A stretch of 34,796 bases of DNA from an uncultured Campylobacter sp. (lineage in GTDB: Bacteria; Campylobacterota; Campylobacteria; Campylobacterales; Campylobacteraceae). Below are positions 8,697 to 17,485 of the stretch, one piece after another (positions within the stretch are counted from its first letter, which is position 1; each line of letters begins with the position of its first letter). The position numbers and the translations under genes are program-made. The notes below the pieces were generated by a model that had not been told where the DNA came from, ran no database searches, and was given only the letters and a program-made list of their open reading frames with translations. The stretch lies in the NCBI RefSeq assembly GCF_938018035.1, contig NZ_CALIJF010000332.1:1-34796 (forward strand), read 5' to 3'.

Positions 8697-11640
8697 TTTT
8701 TAGCTCCCTTCGCAGATAGATTAAAATTTCGTTTATCACGTCGTCATCGTCACGCGTCTGTGCCTTTAATCGCACCTTATCGCCGTTTGCAAGGGTGATC
8801 AAGATATTTTCGTCCATGCTCGAAATCACGCGCAAGCCAAGCTTCGTAGCCAAAACCTTAATCATCATCACGTCGATGAATTGCTTAGTGTAAATGTCCG
8901 CGCGCCCGAAGCGATCCTCGATCTCGCCAAAAATTTCAAGCACTTCGCTCGCCTCTGCGCACTTGCTAAGCCGCCTGTAAAGATCCAGGCGCAGGCGATC
9001 CTCTCTGATAAATTCCGAGTTCAAAAAGGCGTTTACCGAAATTTTAAGCTCTACGCTCGCAGCGGCGCTCTTTCTGCTTAGCAGCTTGCCGATCTCCTCT
9101 TCGAGCATCTTTAGATAAAGCGAGTAGCCGATCGCTTCGATATGCCCGCTCTGCGCCTCTCCGAGCAGGTTTCCGCCGCCGCGAATCTCCAGATCGTGAT
9201 ACGCCAGCACCGAGCCGCTGCCCAAAAATGAGTTGCTCTCAAGCGCTACGAGCCGTTTTAGCGCGTCCTGCGCAAGGGCAGTTTTATCCTCGATCAAAAA
9301 GTAGCAAAAGCCCTGTTTGTTGCTACGCCCGACGCGACCGCGCAGCTGGTGCAGATCGGCGATACCGAATTTACCCGCGTTTTCGACGATGATCGTATTC
9401 ACGCGCGGCATGTGGATGCCGCTTTCTACGATGCTAGTGCAAAGTAGCAGATCGTATCCGCCCGCTACAAATTTTAAAATTTCATCCTCCGTCGTCTTGG
9501 CGTCGATCTTGGAGTGCAAAATTAGAATTTTAAGGTTCGGCAAAATTTCAAGCAGCTTCTTTTTGGCGCTTTGCATCGTCGCGATGTGGTTGTGGACGTA
9601 AAAGATCTGCCCGCCGCGTCGCAGCTCGCGCGAGATCGCCTCTTTTATGATCTTTTCGTCCCACTGCTTGACGAAGGTGCGCACGTCCAGGCGGTCCTGC
9701 GGCGGACTAAGCAGCGTGGAGTAGCTTTTAATAGAGCTTAGCGCCATATTTAGGCTGCGCGGTATCGGTGTGGCGGACATACTAAGCAGGTGCGAAGCGG
9801 CACTTTTCTCTTTGAGCCGCTCCTTTTGCTTAACGCCGAATTTATGCTCCTCATCGATGATTATGAGCCCTAAATTTGCGGGGTTTAAATTTAAAAGCGA
9901 GTGCGTGCCGACCACGACGATCGCCTCGCCGCTTTGCAGGCGCTTTAAAATTTCACTCTTTTGCCTCGCGCTGCTGAAGCGATCAAGCTTGAAAACAGGA
10001 ATTTCAAACTCCCTAAAGCGCTCGCTAAGCGTGGCGTAATGCTGCGAGCTAAGTAGCGTCGTAGGCACGAAGAACAGCACCGAATGGCCGCTGCGGATGC
10101 AGGCAAAGATCGCATTCATCGCAACCTCGGTCTTTCCAAAGCCCACGTCTCCGCTAAGCAGACGATCCATCACCTTGCCGCTTTGCAGATCCTCTAAAAT
10201 CGCGCCCACCGCCTTTTGCTGATCGCTCGTGTAGCTAAAGCCGCTTGCGCTTAAAAATTTCGCATAATCCGCGCTTTCGTTTTTAATGACGAGCCCTCGC
10301 ACCAGCTCGCGCTTTGCCGCCAGCGCGATGATCTTTGAAGCGATCGCGAAGAGCTTTTCGCGCACTCGCTCCTTAATTTTTGAAAAGCTCGCCCTGCCCA
10401 GATGATCCAAGCTCACCGCGCCGCCGCTTGCGACGTAGCGATCGATCTTATTTAGATACTCTACCGGCAGCAGCAGCTTGTCGCCGCCCTCGTAGAGCAG
10501 GGATACGAACTCCTTGCTGCGCCCCATCACCTCGATGAGCTCAAGCCCGTTAAATTTAGCGATACCGTGATCTTCGTGCACGACAAAATCACCCACGTTC
10601 AGCTCATCCAGAGCCAGGCTTGATCTTCTTACGCGCTTTTTAGGCGCCGCTTTATTTAACGAAAGGATGATACGCTCGGCGCTTATTAAATTTACGACGA
10701 AATCCTCGCGTAAAATTTCGATATTGCTAAATCCGCCAAGATCAAACGGCGCGAGCAGCGCGTCGTTTCGCGCGATCAGCGTGATAGCATCGCTGCGGTG
10801 AAATTCAAAAAATTCCTGCGACGGCGTCACGGTGAGGTCTTTAAATTTACGCGCCGCGGGCAGCACCTCGATCGCGTCTAAAAAATCCAAATTGCGCTCG
10901 GAAAAAATTTCATCCTTTTTGATCTCGCGCAACAAGATGCAATCAAACGCCTCCGTGTAATCGACGAAACCCTCGATAAACCAAAACCCGAGCGAGCCCA
11001 GATCGCGCGCTAACGCGTCGCTGTCCGCGCGCGATATCTTTTCGCTCACGCTCTCAAACTCGTCCTCGCTTAAATTTGCCAAAAACGGCGCTATCTCTGC
11101 TTGAGAAAGCTCATCTTTTTCGCTTTTTTGCGTAGCGACGTCAAAGCGCCTGATGCTCTCGACCGTCTCGCCGTCGAGCAGAATTCTAACCGCGCTTTCG
11201 CTCCCTACCGAAAAAATATCGATGATTTCGCCACGGAAGCTCACCTCGCCCATGCTTTCAACGATGTCGCGCACGTCGTATCCCAGGCGTAAAATTTCCT
11301 CTTTCAACTCGCTTAAGTTTAACTCACCCCCCAATTTTATATTTAGCGGGCGCAGATGGCTTGCTGCGGGGAGTTTGTTTAGGATCGTGCGGACGGGCGA
11401 GATTAAAATTTTTTTGCCGCTTACTTTGTAAAACGCGCTAAGAGCGGTGCTGATGCCCGCTAGCTCGCCCATATAGCTGCGCAGATCCTCGCCGAAGCTA
11501 GCTCTAAAATCGGGCAGGCAAAAGGCCGCGTAGCCCATAAATTTAAGCACCTGCTCGCACGCCGCGGCTTCCTTTTCATCCTCGCAGATCAAAATCTCTT
11601 TTTGGTTTTGCAAAAAGTATTCGTAAACCTCGGCTTGCAT
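8680..11640 (-). CDS. mfd: Transcription-repair coupling factor Mfd
   Basis: 986 aa, shorter than the E. coli protein (about 1150) but usual for Campylobacter as I recall. Domains in order: a UvrB-like N-terminal part (to about residue 330), the RNA-polymerase-interacting domain starting LNVGDFVVHEDHGIAKF (about 345–410), the ATP-dependent translocase with Walker A SGDVGFGKTE (about 497) and DEEH box (about 595), helicase motifs HNHIATM and QLRGRVGRS, and the C-terminal TRCF domain after the motif EIRGGGNLLGEAQSGH. It dislodges stalled RNA polymerase at lesions and recruits nucleotide excision repair. The ATG at 11640 shares its A with the TAA stop of the peptidase gene upstream. Certain identification. 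Confidence 0.97.
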   Translation of the reverse strand: MQAEVYEYFLQNQKEILICEDEKEAAACEQVLKFMGYAAFCLPDFRASFGEDLRSYMGELAGISTALSAFYKVSGKKILISPVRTILNKLPAASHLRPLNIKLGGELNLSELKEEILRLGYDVRDIVESMGEVSFRGEIIDIFSVGSESAVRILLDGETVESIRRFDVATQKSEKDELSQAEIAPFLANLSEDEFESVSEKISRADSDALARDLGSLGFWFIEGFVDYTEAFDCILLREIKKDEIFSERNLDFLDAIEVLPAARKFKDLTVTPSQEFFEFHRSDAITLIARNDALLAPFDLGGFSNIEILREDFVVNLISAERIILSLNKAAPKKRVRRSSLALDELNVGDFVVHEDHGIAKFNGLELIEVMGRSKEFVSLLYEGGDKLLLPVEYLNKIDRYVASGGAVSLDHLGRASFSKIKERVREKLFAIASKIIALAAKRELVRGLVIKNESADYAKFLSASGFSYTSDQQKAVGAILEDLQSGKVMDRLLSGDVGFGKTEVAMNAIFACIRSGHSVLFFVPTTLLSSQHYATLSERFREFEIPVFKLDRFSSARQKSEILKRLQSGEAIVVVGTHSLLNLNPANLGLIIIDEEHKFGVKQKERLKEKSAASHLLSMSATPIPRSLNMALSSIKSYSTLLSPPQDRLDVRTFVKQWDEKIIKEAISRELRRGGQIFYVHNHIATMQSAKKKLLEILPNLKILILHSKIDAKTTEDEILKFVAGGYDLLLCTSIVESGIHMPRVNTIIVENAGKFGIADLHQLRGRVGRSNKQGFCYFLIEDKTALAQDALKRLVALESNSFLGSGSVLAYHDLEIRGGGNLLGEAQSGHIEAIGYSLYLKMLEEEIGKLLSRKSAAASVELKISVNAFLNSEFIREDRLRLDLYRRLSKCAEASEVLEIFGEIEDRFGRADIYTKQFIDVMMIKVLATKLGLRVISSMDENILITLANGDKVRLKAQTRDDDDVINEILIYLRRELKNANLR

Positions 11641-12533
11641 TATTTAAACCTTTCGATCTGGTGCTGCACGACGTTTGCGATCTCCTGCCACGATACGTTA
11701 GGCTCCAAGGTTGAGATATTTTTAAAATTCTGCGCGTTCCAGCTCATAAAATTTGCAGGATCGACGCTTTGAGCCAAAAACCTAACTTCGTAATGCAAGT
11801 GCGGACCGGTGCTGTAGCCGGTGTTGCCGCTATAGCCGATGAGATCGCCTTTTTTAACCCAAGAGCCAGGCGTTACGACTGCGGAGCTAAGGTGGCCGTA
11901 GCGGGTTTCAAAGCCATAATTGTGCGATAAAATCACTAAAATTCCATATCCGCTACCGCTGCCGCCTGCAAACTGCACGAAGCCCTCTGCCGTCGCAAAC
12001 ACCGGAGTGCCCTCGCTTGCTCGCAAGTCGATGCCGTGGTGCATCCTCATAACGCCACTGATCGGATGAGTGCGCATCCCAAAAGGGCTAGTTACGCCGC
12101 GATACTGCATCGGAAGTCCATTAGGCACAGCGCTAAGAATCGCGCTCGCCGTTTTTTCGCTAGCTGCGATGTGCGTGCCGGAGCCCTTTTTACGCTCCTT
12201 TTTCATCTCATTCATCGCAAGCATTACCTGGATATCACTATCCAGCCCGCCTCCGTCGTCCTCGCGTCCGTCCAGCTTGGCAAGCACCTCCTCGTTTTTG
12301 CCCTCAAGCGCGATATTTTGCTCTTTTAGCGCGAGATTTTCGGCGTATAGGGTTTTGTTTAGCTCCTTTAAATTTGAGCGGTCGCTCGCGAGTTTAAAGA
12401 TCGCAAAAAACAAAACGAGCAGAAAAATTACGAAAAACGCGGATAAAATTTTAAGTTGAAATCTAAAATTTTCGCCAAAATACAGCGTCTTGGTGCCAAA
12501 ATGATCGCTTAGAGTGAGTTTAGTTTTAGCCAC
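11640..12533 (-). CDS. M23 (LytM-type) peptidoglycan endopeptidase, membrane-anchored
   Basis: About 297 aa. One N-terminal membrane helix (about residues 32–52), a coiled-coil-like segment rich in Leu/Glu/Lys (about 55–110), then the M23 metallopeptidase domain: GMRTHPISG...HHGIDLRA (zinc ligands His and Asp), RYGHLS and GPHLHYEVRF. It should cleave peptide cross-links in the periplasm and shape the cell wall. The longest ORF begins at TTG 12545, but GTG at 12533 has GAGG 6 bases upstream and is preferred. It overlaps the end of folC and touches mfd. In C. jejuni, as I remember, a bactofilin gene sits between this peptidase and mfd and the pair governs helical shape; here there is no room for one. 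Confidence 0.88.
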   Translation of the reverse strand: MAKTKLTLSDHFGTKTLYFGENFRFQLKILSAFFVIFLLVLFFAIFKLASDRSNLKELNKTLYAENLALKEQNIALEGKNEEVLAKLDGREDDGGGLDSDIQVMLAMNEMKKERKKGSGTHIAASEKTASAILSAVPNGLPMQYRGVTSPFGMRTHPISGVMRMHHGIDLRASEGTPVFATAEGFVQFAGGSGSGYGILVILSHNYGFETRYGHLSSAVVTPGSWVKKGDLIGYSGNTGYSTGPHLHYEVRFLAQSVDPANFMSWNAQNFKNISTLEPNVSWQEIANVVQHQIERFK

Positions 12534-14151
12534 GGCGCGCCTCAAGCCATAAAATGAAATTTTCTACCAAATGAAACGAGCCGAAAACCAAATACTCCTC
12601 GTCCGCTCTAAGCTCGCCGCGAAACGGCGAATGCGGAATTTTAAGCGCGTCAAGCGCACGGGTTATCGCCTCTGCTGCCATTTCGCGATCCGCAACCTCG
12701 TAGTTAAAGATCTCCACGCGCTTCACCACGGGTGCTAAAGCTTGCAGCACCGCAGCCACGTCCTTATCGGCAAAAGCGTTGTAAATTAACACGATCTTTC
12801 TGCCCCCGTAGATTTCGGTAATTTCGCGGGCTACTTGCTGTGCCGCAAGCTCGTTGTGCCCGACGTCCACGCGTAAATTTGGCGCCAAAACTTCCATCCT
12901 GCCGCGTAAATTTAGAGGCGGCAGCTGTGAAATTTCAAATTTCAAATTTAAAAATTTCATCGCGGCAAGCGCTAGAGCTAAATTTGAAATTTGAAATTTA
13001 GGCAGATTATTGCACGCACAAAACTCTGCGATCTGCGCTCGCTGCGACGCGTCTAAAAAATCGCTAGCAAAACCTAGCCGAGTGCCCTTTTGCTCTGCGA
13101 TCTGCTGCGCGATACGAAGCGGAACCTCGCTCATCTCATCGCTTAAAATCGCTTCCTTATCCATCGTAATGAGCTTGGTGTGGGCGATCTGCTCTAGATT
13201 TTGTCCTAGCATGCCCAAATGATCGGTGCCGATCGGTGTAAAAAGCGACAGCATGCGCCCAAAGCTCGATGTAGCGTCAAACTCGCCGCCCATCCCGGCC
13301 TCGATCACGCAGTAATCGCAATCCCTAAAAAGCACTGCCGCCGCAAGAGTGAGATACTCGAAATACGACAGGCTATCTTTAAACTCCGCGGGCAAGCTCT
13401 CTTGCAAAAACTCATGCGCGAAATCAAGCTCCTCATCCGTAGCATCGCGCCCTAGCGAAATGGGAGGCGAGCTTTGAGCGGATTTAAAATTTGATCTTAG
13501 CGGAGATTTAAAATTTTGCTCCGGCGAGAAATTGAAATTTTGCTCAGACGGCAATTTAAGATCTTGCGAATTCCATAAATTTTGTGTAGAAGCAGAATTT
13601 TGCGTATCGATCGAATTTCGCGCGATAAAATTCTGCTCGCTACAAAAATTTTGCGTGGTATAAACGGAGTTCTGCAGGGCGGAATTCTGCTTGCTATGTG
13701 AATTCTGAGTGACGGAATTTTGCAAATTAGAAATAGAAATTTGAGAGGCGGAATTTTCTATGTTCGCAAAATTTTGCATCTTTGCGGAATTTTGTTTTTC
13801 TGTAAAATTTGACGCCGAAGCGGAATTTTGCTCGTTTTTAAAATTTGAAGCGTCGGAATTCAACGCAGAAACGGGACCTTGCGCGATCCGTCCGCCTAGA
13901 TAGATGCGCTCGTTGAGCTTAAAAACGTGCGGGCTAGTGTAGTGCCCGACGCTAAAGCCCGCTGCGGCGATCGCGTTAGCCAAAAACCGCCCGGTGCTGC
14001 CCTTGCCGTTGGTGCCGATGATCTGAATGACATTTCTGAGCGGAATTTTATCTTTAATGGCGGCATACGCCCGCGGGAAGCGCTCATAGTCGATTTTTTT
14101 GTAATAAATCGGGCGATTTTGCAAAAATTCTTTAATGCTGCGCCCGCTCAA
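12526..14151 (-). CDS. folC: Bifunctional folylpolyglutamate synthase / dihydrofolate synthase with a repeat-rich insertion
   Basis: The Mur-ligase-like FolC is clear: RPIYYKKIDYERFPRA near the start, P-loop GTNGKGSTGRF, HYTSPHVFKLNERI, YFEYLTLAAAVLF, VIEAGMGGEFDATSSF, GTDHLGMLG, and the C-terminal LRGRMEVL...DVGHN...AFADKDV. It adds glutamate to dihydropteroate and folates in the cytoplasm. About 138 residues (roughly 94–231), rich in QNS/QNF, interrupt the conserved region between GGRIAQG and DATDEELDFA; without them the length would be normal (about 400). The ORF can extend to ATG 14211, but that would overlap lptE by 80 bp with no ribosome site. TTG at 14151 follows AGGGGA by 7 bases and places the normal N-terminus correctly, so I chose it. 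Confidence 0.92.
   Translation of the reverse strand: MSGRSIKEFLQNRPIYYKKIDYERFPRAYAAIKDKIPLRNVIQIIGTNGKGSTGRFLANAIAAAGFSVGHYTSPHVFKLNERIYLGGRIAQGPVSALNSDASNFKNEQNSASASNFTEKQNSAKMQNFANIENSASQISISNLQNSVTQNSHSKQNSALQNSVYTTQNFCSEQNFIARNSIDTQNSASTQNLWNSQDLKLPSEQNFNFSPEQNFKSPLRSNFKSAQSSPPISLGRDATDEELDFAHEFLQESLPAEFKDSLSYFEYLTLAAAVLFRDCDYCVIEAGMGGEFDATSSFGRMLSLFTPIGTDHLGMLGQNLEQIAHTKLITMDKEAILSDEMSEVPLRIAQQIAEQKGTRLGFASDFLDASQRAQIAEFCACNNLPKFQISNLALALAAMKFLNLKFEISQLPPLNLRGRMEVLAPNLRVDVGHNELAAQQVAREITEIYGGRKIVLIYNAFADKDVAAVLQALAPVVKRVEIFNYEVADREMAAEAITRALDALKIPHSPFRGELRADEEYLVFGSFHLVENFILWLEARRG
13455..13870 (-). repeat. Low-complexity QN(S/F) insertion inside folC, dense in RAATTY words
   Basis: The insertion encodes a disordered Asn/Gln/Ser/Phe-rich segment with 13 QN pairs. 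At DNA level I count about 20 RAATTY hexamers (AAATTT, GAATTT, AAATTC, GAATTC) between 13488 and 13862, about one per 19 bp. It keeps the reading frame and both flanks are conserved FolC, so the gene appears intact. Confidence 0.85.
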
Positions 14152-14671
14152 GTCTGAATCCCCTAATCGCAAGCGCCGAAATAAACTCGTCAAACGCCTG
14201 CGCGGAGGCATTTTCGATCGCCTTGTAGCGGTCCTTATCGCTAATGATCGAGCTCGTATCGTAGCTATTTTTGACTAGGCGGCTAACTTTAAAATCGTAA
14301 TCGCCCACGCAATCCTTGCTGAAAACCTCTCCGTTTTTAAGCTTGGTGCTAAAATTTACGATGAGATTTGCGCGGTAGCTAGTGACGTAGCCGAACTGAT
14401 CGTATGAAAGCTCGCTAAAGCTTAGGCTTTTTATGCTCGCTACTACAATCGTCTGCGCCGAGTTTTTATCCGAAAGGCTCATCCCTAGGCGCTGGACTAT
14501 ACCCTGTCTGATCGCATCTTTGATAGCGACGGTGTTTTGCGGATCAGTTTTGCTCATCATCACGTCTACAAATACGCTTCCACTCATCGTCTCTTTCGCG
14601 ATCCTCGAAACGGGCTTGTAGCCGCAGCCGATTAAAAAAATCAAACAAAAAACGGTTAAAACTCTTCTCAT
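14132..14671 (-). CDS. lptE: LPS-assembly lipoprotein LptE
   Basis: 179 aa with a lipoprotein signal peptide: MRRVLTVFCLIFLIGC, lipobox L-I-G-C with the lipidated Cys at 16, followed by GYKPVSRIAK. The mature part has the pattern of LptE proteins (predicted β-α-β, with SVFVDVMMSKTDPQN, IRQGIVQRLG and a Y-R-A-N-L-I-V-N strand). LptE plugs the LptD barrel and helps insert LPS or LOS into the outer membrane. Sequence conservation is weak, so the call rests on the lipobox, the length, and the position between leuS and folC, where I recall the Campylobacter gene sitting. It starts 6 bp after leuS, and folC probably starts inside its last codons. Confidence 0.78.
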   Translation of the reverse strand: MRRVLTVFCLIFLIGCGYKPVSRIAKETMSGSVFVDVMMSKTDPQNTVAIKDAIRQGIVQRLGMSLSDKNSAQTIVVASIKSLSFSELSYDQFGYVTSYRANLIVNFSTKLKNGEVFSKDCVGDYDFKVSRLVKNSYDTSSIISDKDRYKAIENASAQAFDEFISALAIRGFRLERAQH

Positions 14672-14677
14672 CTTCGC

Positions 14678-17125
14678 CTACTTTATCACCAAATTTACAA
14701 GCTTGTTTTTGACGTAAATTTCTTTTACGATGCTCTTGCCCTCTAACCATTTGGCGCAATTCTGCTTTGCAAGGCTTAAAATTTCGCCCTCGCTTAGGTT
14801 CGCACCCGCTTCAAACTCGGCACGCTTTTTGCCGTTAATCGTGACGGCAAGCTTGATCGTATCGCTCTCAAAGACCTCTTCGCAAACTCGCAGCTCGCCG
14901 AAATTCCGCCTCTTAAACAGCTTCTCGCTAAGCTCGGCGCAGATGTGCGGCACGATAGGCTCGAGCAGGTTTAAGATCACGAAATAGCCCTCGGTAAATA
15001 CGTCTTTGTTGCTCTGCGCATTTAGCGCATTTAGCGCCTCCATACACGCGGCGATTAGGGTATTGAAAGCAAAGCTGCTCTCATAAACCTGTTGCGATTT
15101 CTTAAGCGCCTCATAAACTTTAAGGCGGGCATATTTTTCCTCTTTATTTAAAGCGGCGTGGTCGATCTGCGGAATTTTATCCGTAGCATAAGCATTTTCG
15201 GCGCGATCGTATAGGCGACTAAGAAATTTATACGCGCCCTCTACCGCGCTGTCGTTCCACTCAAGCTCTTTTTGAGGAGGCGCGGCAAAAAGTATAAAAA
15301 GTCTCGCCGTATCGGCACCGTAGGTCTCAATAATGTCATCGGGATCGACGGTATTGCCCTTGCTTTTACTCATCTTTGCGCCATCTTTTAGCACCATGCC
15401 CTGAGTTAGCAGCCGCTCAAACGGCTCACTATCGCGCAGATAGCCTATGTCGCGAAGAGCCTTTTGGAAAAATCTCGCGTAAAGTAGGTGCAAAATCGCG
15501 TGCTCGATGCCGCCGATATATTGATCAACGTTCATCCAGTAGTTCACGCTTTGCTCGTCAAACGCCCGCTGCTGCCATGTCCGTTCGTCGCTTGCGTAGC
15601 GCGCGAAATACCACGAGCTTTCAAAAAATGTATCGAGCGTGTCGGTCTCGCGCATCGCGTCGCCACCGCATTTAGGGCATTTGCAAAACTTCCAGCTAGG
15701 ATGCGTATCCAGCGGATTGCCATTTCCGGTAATCTTAATATCCTGCGGAAGCTCTACGGGCAGATTTGAAATTTCCTCGCTTACCAGCCCGCATTTTGGG
15801 CAGTGGATCATCGGAATCGGCGCGCCCCAGTAGCGTTGGCGGCTCACTCCCCAATCGCGCAGTTTAAAATTTACCACGCGGCGTCCGAGCCCTAGCTCCT
15901 CAAATTTTGAGATAACGGCGCTTTTTGCTTTTTCGCTATCCATGCCGCTAAATTCCGCGGAATTTATTAAAATTCCAGGCTCGACGTAAGCCTTGCTAGC
16001 GTCGTAATCGCCGCTTTTAGAAGCGATGCTTTGAATGATCGGTAGGTTAAATTTCTTCGCGAACTCAAAGTCTCTCTCATCGTGCGCAGGCACAGCCATA
16101 ACCGCGCCGCCGCCGTATTCTGCCAGGACGAAATTTGCAGTCCAAACGGGGATTTTTCTGCCGCTTAGCGGATGAAGCACGCTGATTCCGAGGCTCACGC
16201 CGTCTTTATCGCTTGCTTGGCGCTCACGCGGGCTTTGATTTAAAATTTCTCTCACCTTCGCCGCAGCTTTGGCGTCAAGTAAATTATTATCCAAAAGTCT
16301 CTTTACGACCTCGTGTTCCGGCGCAAGCGCCGCGTAGCTCATACCGTAAATCGTATCGGGGCGCGTCGTAAAAACTTTAAAGCCCTCGATTCCGCCGAGT
16401 TTGGCTCTGCTTTGCTCATCAAATTTAAAGCCAAATTCTAAACCCTCGCTGCGTCCGATCCAGTTTTCCTGCATCGTAAGCACCTGAGCGGGCCACTTGC
16501 CCTCAAGCTGCTTTAAGCAATCCAAGAGCTCCTGCGCGTAGGCGGTGATTTTTAGATAATATCCCGGCATCTGCTTTTGCACGACCTCGTTGCCGCAGCG
16601 CCAACACCTGCCCTCTTCGACCTGCTCGTTGGCAAGCACCGTCTGATCGTGCTCGCACCAATTTACCACGGCGCTTTTTCTATAGATAAGCCCTTTTTCA
16701 AAAAGTTTGATGAAAAATTCCTGCTCCCAGCGCGTATAAAGCGGATCGGAGGTAGCGAGCATGCGACGAGCCGAAAAGCTAAAGCCAAGACGGTGCAGCT
16801 CATTTTTCATATAATCAATATTTTCGTAAGTCCAAGTTTTAGGGTGAATGCCGTGTTTGATCGCCGCATTTTCCGCAGGCATACCGAAGCTGTCAAAGCC
16901 GATCGGCTGAAGCACGTTGTATCCGCGCAGCCTATAATAGCGACTCAAAGCGTCGCCGATGCTGTAGTTTCGCACGTGCCCCATGTGAATGCGACCGCTT
17001 GGGTAGGGAAACATCGAAAGGATATATTTTTTAGGCAGGCTATAATCGTCCTTAGGCTCGAAAACTCCCTCTTCATCCCAAATTTTCTGCCATTTAAGCT
17101 CAATACTTTTACTATCGTAAGGCAT
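14678..17125 (-). CDS. leuS: Leucyl-tRNA synthetase
   Basis: 815 aa, normal family length. Class Ia signature HIGH variant in YPSGRIHMGHVRNYS (about residues 41–55), a CP1 editing domain with TTRPDTIYG and the Thr/Asp-rich AVPAHDERD, zinc-type cysteine motifs CEHDQTV...CWRCG and CPKCG, catalytic KMSKSKGN (about residue 585), and the anticodon-binding C-terminal part. It charges tRNA-Leu in the cytoplasm and edits mischarged products. ATG at 17125 with AGGAG 7 bases upstream. The ORF lies 9 bp after the DUF6394 gene and 6 bp before lptE, in the same operon. Confidence 0.98.
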   Translation of the reverse strand: MPYDSKSIELKWQKIWDEEGVFEPKDDYSLPKKYILSMFPYPSGRIHMGHVRNYSIGDALSRYYRLRGYNVLQPIGFDSFGMPAENAAIKHGIHPKTWTYENIDYMKNELHRLGFSFSARRMLATSDPLYTRWEQEFFIKLFEKGLIYRKSAVVNWCEHDQTVLANEQVEEGRCWRCGNEVVQKQMPGYYLKITAYAQELLDCLKQLEGKWPAQVLTMQENWIGRSEGLEFGFKFDEQSRAKLGGIEGFKVFTTRPDTIYGMSYAALAPEHEVVKRLLDNNLLDAKAAAKVREILNQSPRERQASDKDGVSLGISVLHPLSGRKIPVWTANFVLAEYGGGAVMAVPAHDERDFEFAKKFNLPIIQSIASKSGDYDASKAYVEPGILINSAEFSGMDSEKAKSAVISKFEELGLGRRVVNFKLRDWGVSRQRYWGAPIPMIHCPKCGLVSEEISNLPVELPQDIKITGNGNPLDTHPSWKFCKCPKCGGDAMRETDTLDTFFESSWYFARYASDERTWQQRAFDEQSVNYWMNVDQYIGGIEHAILHLLYARFFQKALRDIGYLRDSEPFERLLTQGMVLKDGAKMSKSKGNTVDPDDIIETYGADTARLFILFAAPPQKELEWNDSAVEGAYKFLSRLYDRAENAYATDKIPQIDHAALNKEEKYARLKVYEALKKSQQVYESSFAFNTLIAACMEALNALNAQSNKDVFTEGYFVILNLLEPIVPHICAELSEKLFKRRNFGELRVCEEVFESDTIKLAVTINGKKRAEFEAGANLSEGEILSLAKQNCAKWLEGKSIVKEIYVKNKLVNLVIK

Positions 17126-17134
17126 TTTGCGCTC

Positions 17135-17476
17135 CTAGAATTCGTCTTTAGTTTTTGCCGACTCAATCGCTATTAAAATTAGCGAGAAAAAGTTTGCAAG
17201 TAGCGCGCCGATCGCAAGCGAGGTCACGATCGATAGATCTCCCGGCGCTACTACAATCAAAACGAACGCCGGTATGAGATGCAGATCCGCTACGAGCGAG
17301 CTTGCAAAAAGCTCGGCTGCTAGCATATTTCGCACGCCTACCTTCAAAAGCGTCGAGACTGCATTCACGCTGGTTGCTATGAAAAGTAAAATTTCATTCT
17401 TCTCATACAAAAACCCACCTATCGTAGTCATACTCATCAGCGCAAAAAATATGTAAATTACCCTTCCCCAGTTCAT
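17135..17476 (-). CDS. DUF6394-family inner-membrane protein
   Basis: 113 aa with three to four hydrophobic helices (about residues 5–22, 28–45, 55–77 and 83–103) and short loops; C-terminus SAKTKDEF. It matches the small membrane protein I know between secF and leuS in Campylobacterales, now called DUF6394; the function is unknown. ATG at 17476 with AAGGAT 6 bases upstream. Spacing of 9 bp on both sides places it in the sec–leuS operon. The position next to secDF may hint at membrane-protein export but does not prove it. Confidence 0.8.
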   Translation of the reverse strand: MNWGRVIYIFFALMSMTTIGGFLYEKNEILLFIATSVNAVSTLLKVGVRNMLAAELFASSLVADLHLIPAFVLIVVAPGDLSIVTSLAIGALLANFFSLILIAIESAKTKDEF

Positions 17477-17485
17477 CTTTTATCC

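Noticed and set aside
12070..12459. 129-codon plus-strand ORF
   Set aside because: Antisense to the M23 peptidase gene, whose domain motifs are clear.
16577..17176. 199-codon plus-strand ORF
   Set aside because: It is exactly antisense to leuS, has no ribosome site, and its peptide resembles no family; a shadow of leucyl-tRNA synthetase.
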